In this document: piece by piece, positions 27,724-34,403 of the stretch
Position numbering within the stretch: the first letter of the stretch is position 1
Layout: each line of letters opens with the position of its first letter
DNA from: Holosporaceae bacterium 'Namur'
Lineage (GTDB): Bacteria > Pseudomonadota > Alphaproteobacteria > Rickettsiales > Midichloriaceae
Assembly (NCBI GenBank): GCA_014116815.1
Contig: JACGYV010000016.1
Location: 1-34,403 of the forward strand
Direction of reading: 5' to 3'
DNA: 34,403 bases
Position numbers and translations under genes: made by a program
The notes under the pieces: generated by a model
The model's database searches: none
Seen by the model: the letters and a program-made list of their open reading frames with translations, nothing else
Told to the model about the DNA's origin: nothing

Positions 27724-28466
27724 GCCTTACCTCACCTTCAATTGACCAAAACGAAGTAGATAAGTTTTCCCGGATTGCCGATGAGTGGTGGGACGAAGGC
27801 GGAAAATTCAAACCTTTACATCAGTTAAACCCGATCAGAATAAAATATATTAAAGATAAGATTATTGCACACTTTGGCGCCAGCAAAAAAACTAAGCCTT
27901 TAAGCTCTTTAAAAGTTTTGGATATCGGCTGCGGCGGCGGGTTACTTACCGTTCCGCTTGGAAAGCTCGGTGCTGATATTCTTGGAATTGATGTCACGGA
28001 AAAAAATATTAAAATTGCTAATGTGTACAAAATTAAAAATAACCTAGCGGATAATATCAATTTTCTCCATACAACTATAGAAAAATTAGAACAAGAGAAT
28101 GAAAAATTTGATGTAGTAATTACAATGGAAGTGGTTGAACATGTTGCTGACTTTAATTCATTTTTGAAATCCTCTTTAAATGTTTTAAAGCCCGGAGGGC
28201 TTATATTTATTTCCACCTTAAACAAGACTTTAAAATCATATTTATTAGCTATAATCGGCGCCGAGTATGTTTTAAGATGGCTGCCCGTCGGCACCCATAA
28301 CTGGAATAAATTTTTAGCTCCGGAAGAGATTATTTCTCGCTTAAGTGAAAATAATATTAAACACAGCGACCCGGTCGGGGTAAGTTATAATCCTCTATAC
28401 CAAGCGTGGTCTATATCTCAAGATATAAACGTAAATTATATGTTATACGGCATTAAACAAAAATAA
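27720..28466 (+). CDS. ubiG: Ubiquinone biosynthesis O-methyltransferase
   Basis: UbiG carries out both SAM-dependent O-methylations of ubiquinone synthesis. The 248-residue protein begins with the family opener EVDKFSRIADEWWDEGGKFKPLH. It contains the SAM-binding motif LKVLDIGCGGGLL (65-77) with the acidic GIDVTEKNI strand, VVITMEVVEHVAD, and the later LKPGGLIFISTLNKT and GTHNWNKFLAPEEI segments. Its start overlaps the rpoH stop by four bases, and lipB begins six bases after its stop. Confidence 0.95.
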   Translation: MSLTSPSIDQNEVDKFSRIADEWWDEGGKFKPLHQLNPIRIKYIKDKIIAHFGASKKTKPLSSLKVLDIGCGGGLLTVPLGKLGADILGIDVTEKNIKIANVYKIKNNLADNINFLHTTIEKLEQENEKFDVVITMEVVEHVADFNSFLKSSLNVLKPGGLIFISTLNKTLKSYLLAIIGAEYVLRWLPVGTHNWNKFLAPEEIISRLSENNIKHSDPVGVSYNPLYQAWSISQDINVNYMLYGIKQK

Positions 28467-28472
28467 GTATTT

Positions 28473-29135
28473 ATGCCCTACCCGCTTGATCAAATTTATT
28501 CTAAAACTCTTATAAACTATCCTGATGCATTAGCAAAAATGGAATTTTTAGCTCAGGAAATCAGCGAACACAAAAGAAACTCGACTCTTTGGTTATTGCA
28601 GCATCCACCGATATATACCGCAGGTTCCGGTGCACAAAGGGAAGATTTACTGGAAGAAAAATTCCCGGTATATCAATCCGGCAGAGGAGGTAAATACACG
28701 TATCATGACCCTGGGCAACGCATAGTTTATCTTATGATTAACTTAAAGCAGATTCAAACTCAACCTGATATTAGAGAATTCATAAAAAGACTGGAAAAGT
28801 CAGCTATCATTACTTTTAAGGAAATCGGAATAAACACTTTCCTTAAAGAAGGACTGATCGGGATATGGACTAAAAAAGAGGGTATAGACCATAAAATTGC
28901 TGCCATCGGGATTAGAGTAAAACGCTGGGTGACTTATCACGGCATTGCTTTTAATATTTCCCCTGAGTTAACAAACTTTAGCGGAATAATTCCTTGCGGC
29001 ATAAAAGAATACGGGGTTACCTCCTTAAGCGATTTAGGAATTAATATAAGCTTCGCTGAATTTGACCAAATTTTTGTAAAGCATTTTTGTGCATCTTTTA
29101 ATTTCTATTTAAGCGAAATTTATAAAAATGAGTAA
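28473..29135 (+). CDS. lipB: Octanoyl-[ACP]:protein N-octanoyltransferase
   Basis: LipB transfers octanoate from acyl-carrier protein to lipoyl domains, the first step of endogenous lipoate synthesis, and so is needed for SucB function. The 220-residue protein has RGGKYTYHDPGQ (71-82; most homologues read HGPGQ), the active-site Lys K141 in HKIAAIGIRV, VTYHGIAFN, and the catalytic Cys C175 in IIPCGI. It lies in the rpoH run, six bases after ubiG, and overlaps the next gene by eight bases. Confidence 0.94.
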   Translation: MPYPLDQIYSKTLINYPDALAKMEFLAQEISEHKRNSTLWLLQHPPIYTAGSGAQREDLLEEKFPVYQSGRGGKYTYHDPGQRIVYLMINLKQIQTQPDIREFIKRLEKSAIITFKEIGINTFLKEGLIGIWTKKEGIDHKIAAIGIRVKRWVTYHGIAFNISPELTNFSGIIPCGIKEYGVTSLSDLGINISFAEFDQIFVKHFCASFNFYLSEIYKNE

Positions 29136-29622
29136 ATATATTCCATTCACTTTTTTTATATTATTAGTCGCTTTACTTGGCTATAAAACAATAAACACTA
29201 AGCCGGATAATGTACAGCTTGTTCAAAACCTATATTTTGATGCTTCCAAACTTAAATCAGCAATTAACAATCAACCGATTATTCATCCTAATAATAAATA
29301 CATACTGCATGTTTTTTCTTCATGGTGCACGACATGTAAGCAAAATCATTATGAGTTAATTAGGCTTAGCAACGAAAAAGCAATAAAAATTATCGGTATT
29401 ATTTGGCAGGATAAAAGAGAAAATATAGATAAAATGTTGCATAAAGAAGGTAATCCTTATTATGATTTAATTAATGCAGATGAAGAAACAATTATAAATT
29501 TAGGTATATCCGCAATTCCGGAAACATTTATAGTTAGCAAAGATAACCGAGTTTTATTAAAATTCAGCGGAGAAATAAAGGAGGAAGAACTAAGGCATGC
29601 CTTTTACACATCAAATAACTAA
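29128..29622 (+). CDS. Thiol:disulfide interchange protein, CcmG/DsbE type
   Basis: The 164-residue protein has one N-terminal membrane anchor (FTFFILLVALLGY, about residues 7-19) and a thioredoxin-fold domain facing the periplasm. The active site is SSWCTTC (C67, C70), and the cis-Pro loop lies in ISAIPETFIV. The segments HVFSSWC, GNPYYDLINADE and AIPETFIVSKDNRVL match the CcmG/DsbE branch, which reduces apocytochrome c before haem attachment. The usual partners (ccmF, ccmH) are not next to it. It overlaps lipB by eight bases and the following kinase gene by 26 bases. Confidence 0.85.
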   Translation: MSKYIPFTFFILLVALLGYKTINTKPDNVQLVQNLYFDASKLKSAINNQPIIHPNNKYILHVFSSWCTTCKQNHYELIRLSNEKAIKIIGIIWQDKRENIDKMLHKEGNPYYDLINADEETIINLGISAIPETFIVSKDNRVLLKFSGEIKEEELRHAFYTSNN

Positions 29623-30619
29623 AGTTGAAAATCACATAATAGACGATATTGATTTTTGCATTAAACTTGAAGAGTTTCTGCATGATTACGGCATTAAAAC
29701 ATATAAGCTGATAAAAATAGATACCGACGCATCAAAACGGCATTATTACAGAATAATCACCCTTGAAAAAAGTTATATTTTAATGGATTCAAGCCAAGAA
29801 CCTGAATCGGTTACTCCTTTTTTAAATGTTGCAAATTTACTCATTAAGCATGAGATAAAAGCTCCCGCCGTTTATGCGGAAAACCTTGAGCAGGGCTTGC
29901 TGCTTTTAGAGGATTTAGGAAATGATTCATACACAAAATTTATTGATAATAGTTCTGAACAGGAACAATACCTCTATTCACATGCAATCGACGTATTAAT
30001 TAAAATTGCAAAGGCTGAAGTAGATATCTCTCTTCCCTTACAAGATGAAAAACTTTTAAATGCCGGAGTATTAGTTTTTAATGAATTTTATATTCACCAT
30101 AAACTGGAGCCCAAAGCTGCAATAAATGCTTCAAAAGAAATATTAAATACATTCAGTGAATTATATAAACTATTAAAAAATTATAAATTAGTTTTAACTC
30201 TCCGTGATTACCATGCTGATAACCTGATGTGGATAAAACACAATAATACCACACACAAAGTCGGCGTGTTGGACTTTCAGGATGCAGTACTGGGCTTGCC
30301 AGGATATGACCTGGTTTCTTTGCTCGAAGATGCAAGAAGAGATGTAAGTCCTAAAGTAGTTGAGTCTTGTAAAGCACAGTATTTTTCCTCTTTCCCAAAC
30401 ATGAAGCACTCGGATTTAGAGCTTATATATGCAATTTTGGGGGCACAAAGAAATTTAAGAATAGTGGGAGCTTTTCACAGGCTTAATATAAAATATAATA
30501 AATACAAATATTTAAAATATTTACCAAGGGTGTGGCAACATATAAAAAATAATCTGGAGCACCCTACTTTAAAACCTTTAAAAGAAATTTTTGAAAAATA
30601 TAAGCTATATGAATTCTAA
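29597..30619 (+). CDS. amgK: Anomeric sugar kinase, AmgK-like phosphotransferase
   Basis: The 340-residue protein belongs to the aminoglycoside-phosphotransferase/choline-kinase fold. It shows a nucleotide-loop DASKRHYYRI (44-53), the hinge LLLLEDLGNDSY, the catalytic loop LRDYHADNL (202-210: D204, D208, N209) and the metal-binding LDFQDA (D226), followed by GLPGYDLVSLLEDARRD. This pattern, plus direct linkage to a MurU-like nucleotidyltransferase, identifies it as AmgK. AmgK phosphorylates N-acetylmuramate/N-acetylglucosamine at the anomeric carbon for cell-wall recycling. A good ribosome site (AAGGAGG) lies about 12 bases before the ATG, inside the upstream gene. It overlaps murU by about 11 bases. 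Confidence 0.85.
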   Translation: MPFTHQITKVENHIIDDIDFCIKLEEFLHDYGIKTYKLIKIDTDASKRHYYRIITLEKSYILMDSSQEPESVTPFLNVANLLIKHEIKAPAVYAENLEQGLLLLEDLGNDSYTKFIDNSSEQEQYLYSHAIDVLIKIAKAEVDISLPLQDEKLLNAGVLVFNEFYIHHKLEPKAAINASKEILNTFSELYKLLKNYKLVLTLRDYHADNLMWIKHNNTTHKVGVLDFQDAVLGLPGYDLVSLLEDARRDVSPKVVESCKAQYFSSFPNMKHSDLELIYAILGAQRNLRIVGAFHRLNIKYNKYKYLKYLPRVWQHIKNNLEHPTLKPLKEIFEKYKLYEF

Positions 30620-31346
30620 TAAAATAAAAGTCGGAATGGTACTTGCCGCCGGCTTTGGAAGCAGGTTAAAACCTTTGACTCTCACTACACCGAAACCACT
30701 GATTAAAATCCGGGATATGGCGCTTATCGACTATGCTATCGATCATTTATATAGCGCAGGAATCAGAAAAATAATAGTTAATACTCATTATCTTGCCGAT
30801 CAAATTCACACCCATTTGGAAAAATATAGAGCTACTGATATTGAAATTATAATTTCACATGAAGAAGAGCTGTTAGAGACGGGAGGCGGCATTTTAAATG
30901 CGATGAGAAATATAACCGACGAGCCTTTTTTAGTTATAAATTCCGATATATTTTTGGACAAAGGAAGCTCTACTCCACCTCTTTTAAATTTGGTTAAAAC
31001 TTGGAACCCTAATATAATGGACGGATTATTTTTACTCAAAAATTTCCGGGATATCAGCTATTCTTACAATGGAGATTTTAACTTAAATGAGGCAGGCAAG
31101 TTAGTTAGATCAGAGTCTAAAAACAAATTTATCTTTATAGGCAGCTATATAGTATCACCTGAATTTTTTAACGGTTATGAGGTGCAGCGTTTACCTATGA
31201 ACGAGATATTGTTTAAATCTACCGAAAAGGATTATACTAAATATAAATTTTACGGCTTGGAACTACCCTCTAAATGGTTTGACATAGGAACTTTAGAAAG
31301 GTTAAATATACTTGAAGCCTACTTAAAAAATAAAAATGAATATTAA
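30609..31346 (+). CDS. murU: N-acetylmuramate alpha-1-phosphate uridylyltransferase
   Basis: MurU makes UDP-N-acetylmuramic acid from the AmgK product, so recovered muropeptide sugar re-enters peptidoglycan synthesis without the MurA/MurB route. The protein is a 245-residue sugar nucleotidyltransferase with VLAAGFGSRLKPLTLTTPKPLI at the N-terminus, IVNTHYLADQIHTHL, GGGILNA, the metal-binding VINSDIF, and a short C-terminus without an acyltransferase domain. I use the ATG at 30609; an in-frame TTG at 30591 would add six residues. It overlaps amgK by 11 bases, and the next gene overlaps its end by 11 bases. Confidence 0.85.
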   Translation: MNSNKIKVGMVLAAGFGSRLKPLTLTTPKPLIKIRDMALIDYAIDHLYSAGIRKIIVNTHYLADQIHTHLEKYRATDIEIIISHEEELLETGGGILNAMRNITDEPFLVINSDIFLDKGSSTPPLLNLVKTWNPNIMDGLFLLKNFRDISYSYNGDFNLNEAGKLVRSESKNKFIFIGSYIVSPEFFNGYEVQRLPMNEILFKSTEKDYTKYKFYGLELPSKWFDIGTLERLNILEAYLKNKNEY

Positions 31347-31764
31347 ACAACTCTTAAGAGTAATTAAGATTTATAAAAAGCAAATCAATGATTTACAGCT
31401 TGAAAAATCCTCATTTATAAACCGATTGAATTCTTATGAAGTACTTTTAAAGGATATTGAAAGCCAAAAAAAAAGTGAAATGGATGTCATTGCGCAAAAT
31501 ATTAATCCAACCATGGAATATGCCGGTTTCTTTAAATTATTAAAGATAAGAAGCGCTGAAATTAATGAAAAAATAAACTTAGTAAAACAAGAAATTTCTC
31601 AAGTTAATGATAAAATAGTTGATGTTTTTAAAGAGCAGCGCAAGTATGAAATACTAATTGATAAATTTAAACTTCAAGAATTGGAAAAAGAAAAACGGGA
31701 AGAATTAAAACTATTTGATGAATTAAATATTTTTAAACGTTCCCCGAAAGATACATTAAACTAA
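31336..31764 (+). CDS. Coiled-coil protein, possible flagellar export protein FliJ
   Basis: The 142-residue protein is almost entirely helical and charged, with heptad-like spacing from about residue 5 to 125 and no signal peptide or membrane segment. Length, the two-helix coiled-coil layout and a conserved-looking EQRKYEILIDKFKLQELEKEK segment recall FliJ and YscO, the ATPase-associated chaperone-escort proteins of flagellar and type III export. The match is a pattern impression and no other flagellar gene is in the window. It overlaps murU by 11 bases and precedes a quinone oxidoreductase by five bases, so it is transcribed with them. A generic coiled-coil protein is the alternative. Confidence 0.6.
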   Translation: MNIKQLLRVIKIYKKQINDLQLEKSSFINRLNSYEVLLKDIESQKKSEMDVIAQNINPTMEYAGFFKLLKIRSAEINEKINLVKQEISQVNDKIVDVFKEQRKYEILIDKFKLQELEKEKREELKLFDELNIFKRSPKDTLN

Positions 31765-31769
31765 GTTTT

Positions 31770-32714
31770 ATGAGTGATAATAACATGAAACAATTTCAGA
31801 TTCAAAGTGACGGTTCATTAAAATTAATTTTTATCGATATTCCTACTCCAAAAGAAAATGAGCTTTTGATAAAAGTAAGTTCAATAGGAATAAATAGAGC
31901 TGATATCCTACAAAGAGAAGGGCTTTACCCGGCTCCGAACGGTGATAATGTGCCCGGGCTGGAAGTTGCGGGAATAATAGAAGGAACGAACCGGAAGGTC
32001 TGCGCGCTTCTTGAGAGCGGAGGGTATAGTGAATATGTATGTGCAAAAAAAAGTCAAGTTATCTTTTTGGAAGAAGATTTTGATGTAATTCAAGCCGCTG
32101 CGCTTCCTGAAGCTTTGACTACCGTTTGGATGGCATTATTTGACTGCGGTAAAATTAAAGCAAATAAAAATATTCTTATACATGGCGGCTCAAGCGGTAT
32201 AGGCTCATTTGCTATTCAAGCGGCAGCTACATTGGGATGCAAAGTTTTTACCACAGCAAGCAATAAAAGTAAGTTTGATTTCTGTCGAAAACTAGGTGCT
32301 GATTTTTGTCTTAATTATACTGATAATAATTTTTCAGCATTTATTAAAGAGAATGGTGGGGCGGACATTGTTATTGATATTTTGGGCGGTAAATATTTGC
32401 AGGAAAATATTAAATCCTTAAATAAATACGGAAAGTTAATCAGCTTAGCAGTAATGGACGGCTCCGAAGCAAAAATTAATATGGGGGCAGTTTTAATGAA
32501 AAACCTCAATATTATCGGCACCACATTAAGATCAAAATCGGAGAATATAAAAGAAACATATATTCAAAATGTTAAAGACGTATTAATACCTCTTATTTAT
32601 TTAAAAAAAATTACGCCGATTATTGATGGTATTTACAAATTTGAAGAAGTGGAAATTGCTCATAATAAGATAAAAAACAGAACTCATAAAGGTAAAATTA
32701 TACTTAAATTATAG
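31770..32714 (+). CDS. NAD(P)H:quinone oxidoreductase, zinc-independent MDR family
   Basis: The 314-residue protein is a medium-chain dehydrogenase/reductase of the quinone oxidoreductase/PIG3 branch. The N-terminal half has the GroES-like fold with SSIGINRADILQREGLYP and PGLEVAGII. The Rossmann half has ILIHGGSSGIGSFAIQAA with KVFTTASNKSK, and later GADIVIDILGG and a closing HKGKIIL. The catalytic-zinc cysteine and histidine of alcohol dehydrogenases are absent, as expected for this branch. It probably reduces quinones or reactive carbonyls with NADPH. It is the last gene of the overlapping run that starts at rpoH; no clear hairpin follows, only about 290 AT-rich bases. Confidence 0.9.
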   Translation: MSDNNMKQFQIQSDGSLKLIFIDIPTPKENELLIKVSSIGINRADILQREGLYPAPNGDNVPGLEVAGIIEGTNRKVCALLESGGYSEYVCAKKSQVIFLEEDFDVIQAAALPEALTTVWMALFDCGKIKANKNILIHGGSSGIGSFAIQAAATLGCKVFTTASNKSKFDFCRKLGADFCLNYTDNNFSAFIKENGGADIVIDILGGKYLQENIKSLNKYGKLISLAVMDGSEAKINMGAVLMKNLNIIGTTLRSKSENIKETYIQNVKDVLIPLIYLKKITPIIDGIYKFEEVEIAHNKIKNRTHKGKIILKL

Positions 32715-33003
32715 CTCTTTGTTATAAACTTTTACATTTCACCTTTGAAAAACCAGCCTTATTTTTACCATAAACTCAAAAAAAACAAGCACCCGTACAT
32801 CCATACTAACATACTGATATATAACAATATATCCATCTTCCAATCCTAGGAACATAAATAAATTTTCACCTCATATGAATTTTTTATTTGATTTTAAGCC
32901 ATTTTTGTGATTTTCTACTTATCAGATAATATAGTTATTATTTATCCAATTTATTAGGGTTTATTTTTAAAACACAAAACTATTTAATAGAAAGGAGTAT
33001 AAC
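32715..33003. other. AT-rich intergenic region before the BON genes
   Basis: I see no open frame or hairpin terminator of note. The last 13 bases hold AAAGGAG (32991-32997), the ribosome site of the next gene. The region presumably contains the promoter of the BON-domain pair. Confidence 0.4.
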
Positions 33004-33249
33004 ATGGACAATATTACCAGCAAAGTAGGCGATGCTATAAGTGATACAACTATCACAACAAAAATAAAAGCAAAACTTGCAGCCGACAGCATTGCAAGTG
33101 CCTATAACATCAGCGTTGAAACCAATCAGGGTGTTGTCACCTTATCCGGTAAGGCGCCTAATCAAGAAGCAGTGGACAGAACAATAAATATTGTTAAAGA
33201 TACTGATGATGTTAGAGAAGTTAAAAACAATCTGACTATCCGAGACTAA
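33004..33249 (+). CDS. Single BON-domain protein
   Basis: The 81-residue protein is essentially one BON domain: DTTITTKIKAKLAADSIASAYNISVETNQGVVTLSGKAPNQEAVDRTINI, then VREVKNNLTI, with the typical alpha-beta-alpha-beta-beta order. BON domains are found in OsmY-like periplasmic stress proteins and outer-membrane secretins and are thought to bind membranes. There is no signal peptide here, unlike the next gene, so this copy may be cytoplasmic. AAAGGAG lies directly before the ATG. A short hairpin (33251-33269) separates it from the three-domain protein, which it most likely accompanies in an operon. Confidence 0.9.
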   Translation: MDNITSKVGDAISDTTITTKIKAKLAADSIASAYNISVETNQGVVTLSGKAPNQEAVDRTINIVKDTDDVREVKNNLTIRD

Positions 33250-33250
33250 G

Positions 33251-33269
33251 TTTATGCATTAAGCATAAA
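33251..33269 (+). terminator. Small hairpin between the two BON genes
   Basis: A perfect 7-base inverted repeat TTTATGC/GCATAAA with a 5-base loop lies right after the first BON gene. It is too AT-rich and lacks a U-run for a strong terminator; partial attenuation or mRNA processing is more likely. Confidence 0.35.
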
Positions 33270-33311
33270 TAATAATATTTAATAATATTTTAATTTAATT
33301 GAAGAGGACTT

Positions 33312-34112
33312 ATGATTATCAAGAATTTAAAAGCTCTAGCTATTGCTACATCTATCGTTGCACTTGGTACAGCAAATATTGCTAATGCTAAAGTTTCTAC
33401 CTCAACAGATCATAGCAGTACCGTTAAAAACTTAGTACCGGATTCTGCAATCACAGCTTCAATCAAAAGCGAATTCTTAGCTGATAGCACAATCAACGGT
33501 TTAAGCATTCACGTTGAAACCATTAATGGTGTTGTTACCTTAACCGGAAACGTTCCAAGCGAAGACATGAAAAATAGGGCTATATCTATCGCTCAAAGCA
33601 GAGACGGTGTTAAAAAAGTTGTTTCTAAAATGAAAATTACAACTGAGAAACATCCGGTAAAGACTGCCGTATCTGATTCGGCAATCACAGCTTCAATTAA
33701 AAGTGAATTTTTAGCTGATAGCGCAATTAACGGTTTAAGTATTCATGTTGAAACTAAAAACGGTGTTGTTACCTTAACCGGAAACGTTCCAAGCGAAGAT
33801 ATGAAAAATAGGGCAATTTCTATTGCACAAAACCGAGACGGTGTTAAGAAAGTTAATTCTAAATTAAAAGTTACCGGAGAAAAACATCCTGTAAAGACTG
33901 CCGTATCTGACTCAGCAATCACCGCTTCAATTAAAAGAGATTTCTTAGCTGATAGCGCAATTAATGGTTTAAGCATTCATGTTGAAACATCTAACGGTGT
34001 AGTAGTACTTACCGGTGATGTACCGAATGGTGATATGAAAGCAAGAGCAGAATCTATTGCACAAAGCAAAGATGGTGTTAAGCAAGTTGTTTCTAAATTA
34101 AGAATTAAATAA
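33312..34112 (+). CDS. Periplasmic protein with three BON domains (OsmY-like)
   Basis: The 266-residue protein starts with a signal peptide (MIIKNLKALAIATSIVALGTANIANA, cleavage likely after ANA). It continues as three consecutive BON domains, each beginning DSAITASIK and containing INGLSIHVET, then GVVTLTG in units 1-2 (GVVVLTG in unit 3), and ending in a KVVSK-like strand. The unit is 78 residues (234 bases), and the linkers EKHPVKTAVS are nearly identical, so the gene grew by recent internal duplication. It resembles OsmY, a periplasmic chaperone with two BON domains in E. coli, but with one domain more. The role here is inferred to be envelope stress or outer-membrane protein folding. GAAGAGG precedes the ATG; a good terminator follows. 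Confidence 0.92.
   Translation: MIIKNLKALAIATSIVALGTANIANAKVSTSTDHSSTVKNLVPDSAITASIKSEFLADSTINGLSIHVETINGVVTLTGNVPSEDMKNRAISIAQSRDGVKKVVSKMKITTEKHPVKTAVSDSAITASIKSEFLADSAINGLSIHVETKNGVVTLTGNVPSEDMKNRAISIAQNRDGVKKVNSKLKVTGEKHPVKTAVSDSAITASIKRDFLADSAINGLSIHVETSNGVVVLTGDVPNGDMKARAESIAQSKDGVKQVVSKLRIK
33441..34106 (+). repeat. Three tandem 234-base BON units
   Basis: Near-identical units begin at 33441, 33675 and 33909, exactly 234 bases apart. Differences are mostly in third codon positions (for example GATTCTGCAATC, GATTCGGCAATC and GACTCAGCAATC at the unit starts). This indicates duplication followed by purifying selection. Confidence 0.9.
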
Positions 34113-34140
34113 TAATTTGCTCTTAATTTTATAAGAAATA

Positions 34141-34176
34141 AAAAGCCCATGATTTAGAAATAAATTGTGGGCTTTT
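34141..34176 (+). terminator. Rho-independent terminator after the BON operon
   Basis: AAAAGCCCA (34141-34149) pairs with TGGGCTTTT (34168-34176), and inner ATTTA/TAAAT extends the stem. The 3' arm ends in TTTT followed by GTTT. It is preceded by A-rich sequence, so it may terminate in both directions, including the transposase gene coming from the right. Confidence 0.75.
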
Positions 34177-34220
34177 GTTTAACTGTTCTATAGTTAGTAT
34201 GCTTTTTATATATAGTAAAA

Positions 34221-34403
34221 TTAGTTAAGTTGTGGCACGAGGAAGAAGGTAGAGATAGCATCGTATAAATGCTGGCGATCTTTAATTTGCTGTTTTATCC
34301 ATCGCTTCATATTAGCCCAAAACTTTTCTATCGGGTTAAGATCGGGAGAGTAAGGAGGCAGGAATATAATCCTACACCCTACTGATTCAATTAGTGCTTG
34401 AGT
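34221..34403 (-). CDS. IS630-family transposase, C-terminal part (runs off the window)
   Basis: The minus strand encodes 60 residues before a TAA at 34221-34223, including the signature IIFLPPYSPDLNPIEKFW that carries the last acidic residue of the DDE catalytic triad in IS630/Tc1-mariner transposases. The N-terminal two thirds lie beyond the right edge, so intactness cannot be judged. The insertion-sequence end should lie between the stop and the BON terminator at 34176; I could not identify a terminal inverted repeat because the other end is not visible. Confidence 0.85.
   Translation of the reverse strand, partial: TQALIESVGCRIIFLPPYSPDLNPIEKFWANMKRWIKQQIKDRQHLYDAISTFFLVPQLN

Overview
The window is AT-rich, densely packed bacterial DNA. 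The proteins look alphaproteobacterial: AddA-type rather than RecB-type recombination, a sucA-sucB-lpd cluster, and an rpoH-ubiG-lipB run. Several features point to an intracellular member of the order Rickettsiales, possibly Midichloriaceae. These are the base composition, decayed genes, an IS630-type transposase, a candidate PI3/4-kinase-like effector, a possible FliJ flagellar gene and AmgK/MurU peptidoglycan salvage. The taxonomic call is an inference from gene content only.

Left part (1-7192, mainly minus strand): a partial hypothetical gene at the edge, the helicase-nuclease addA, a decayed lysozyme-like gene, a small secreted protein encoded just upstream of it, and transketolase. From 7258 to 11177 on the plus strand come a small charged protein, a dicarboxylate-type symporter relative, an Hsp20 chaperone and an APC-family amino-acid permease.

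The centre (11319-17249) is the 2-oxoglutarate dehydrogenase operon: sucA, sucB, a small membrane zinc-ribbon protein of unknown function, then lpd, ending at a hairpin. It is followed by a membrane-anchored protein with 18 copies of a six-residue repeat, and by tRNA-Leu(CAG) with a good promoter.

From 18732 to 24373 lies a compact chain: galU, uvrD, uppS, cdsA, dxr. It covers UDP-glucose synthesis, DNA repair, undecaprenyl carrier, phospholipid precursor and MEP-pathway isoprenoid synthesis. A minus-strand gene (24550-25818) carries a DRHxxN kinase-like signature and appears to have been shortened by a nonsense codon, because the same frame stays open for 56 more codons.

From 26101 come a uracil-DNA-glycosylase-family protein and then a tightly overlapping run: rpoH, ubiG, lipB, ccmG/dsbE, amgK, murU, a FliJ-like coiled coil and a quinone oxidoreductase. 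The right end holds two BON-domain genes, the second made of three near-identical 78-residue units, a terminator, and the 3' end of an IS630-type transposase running off the window.
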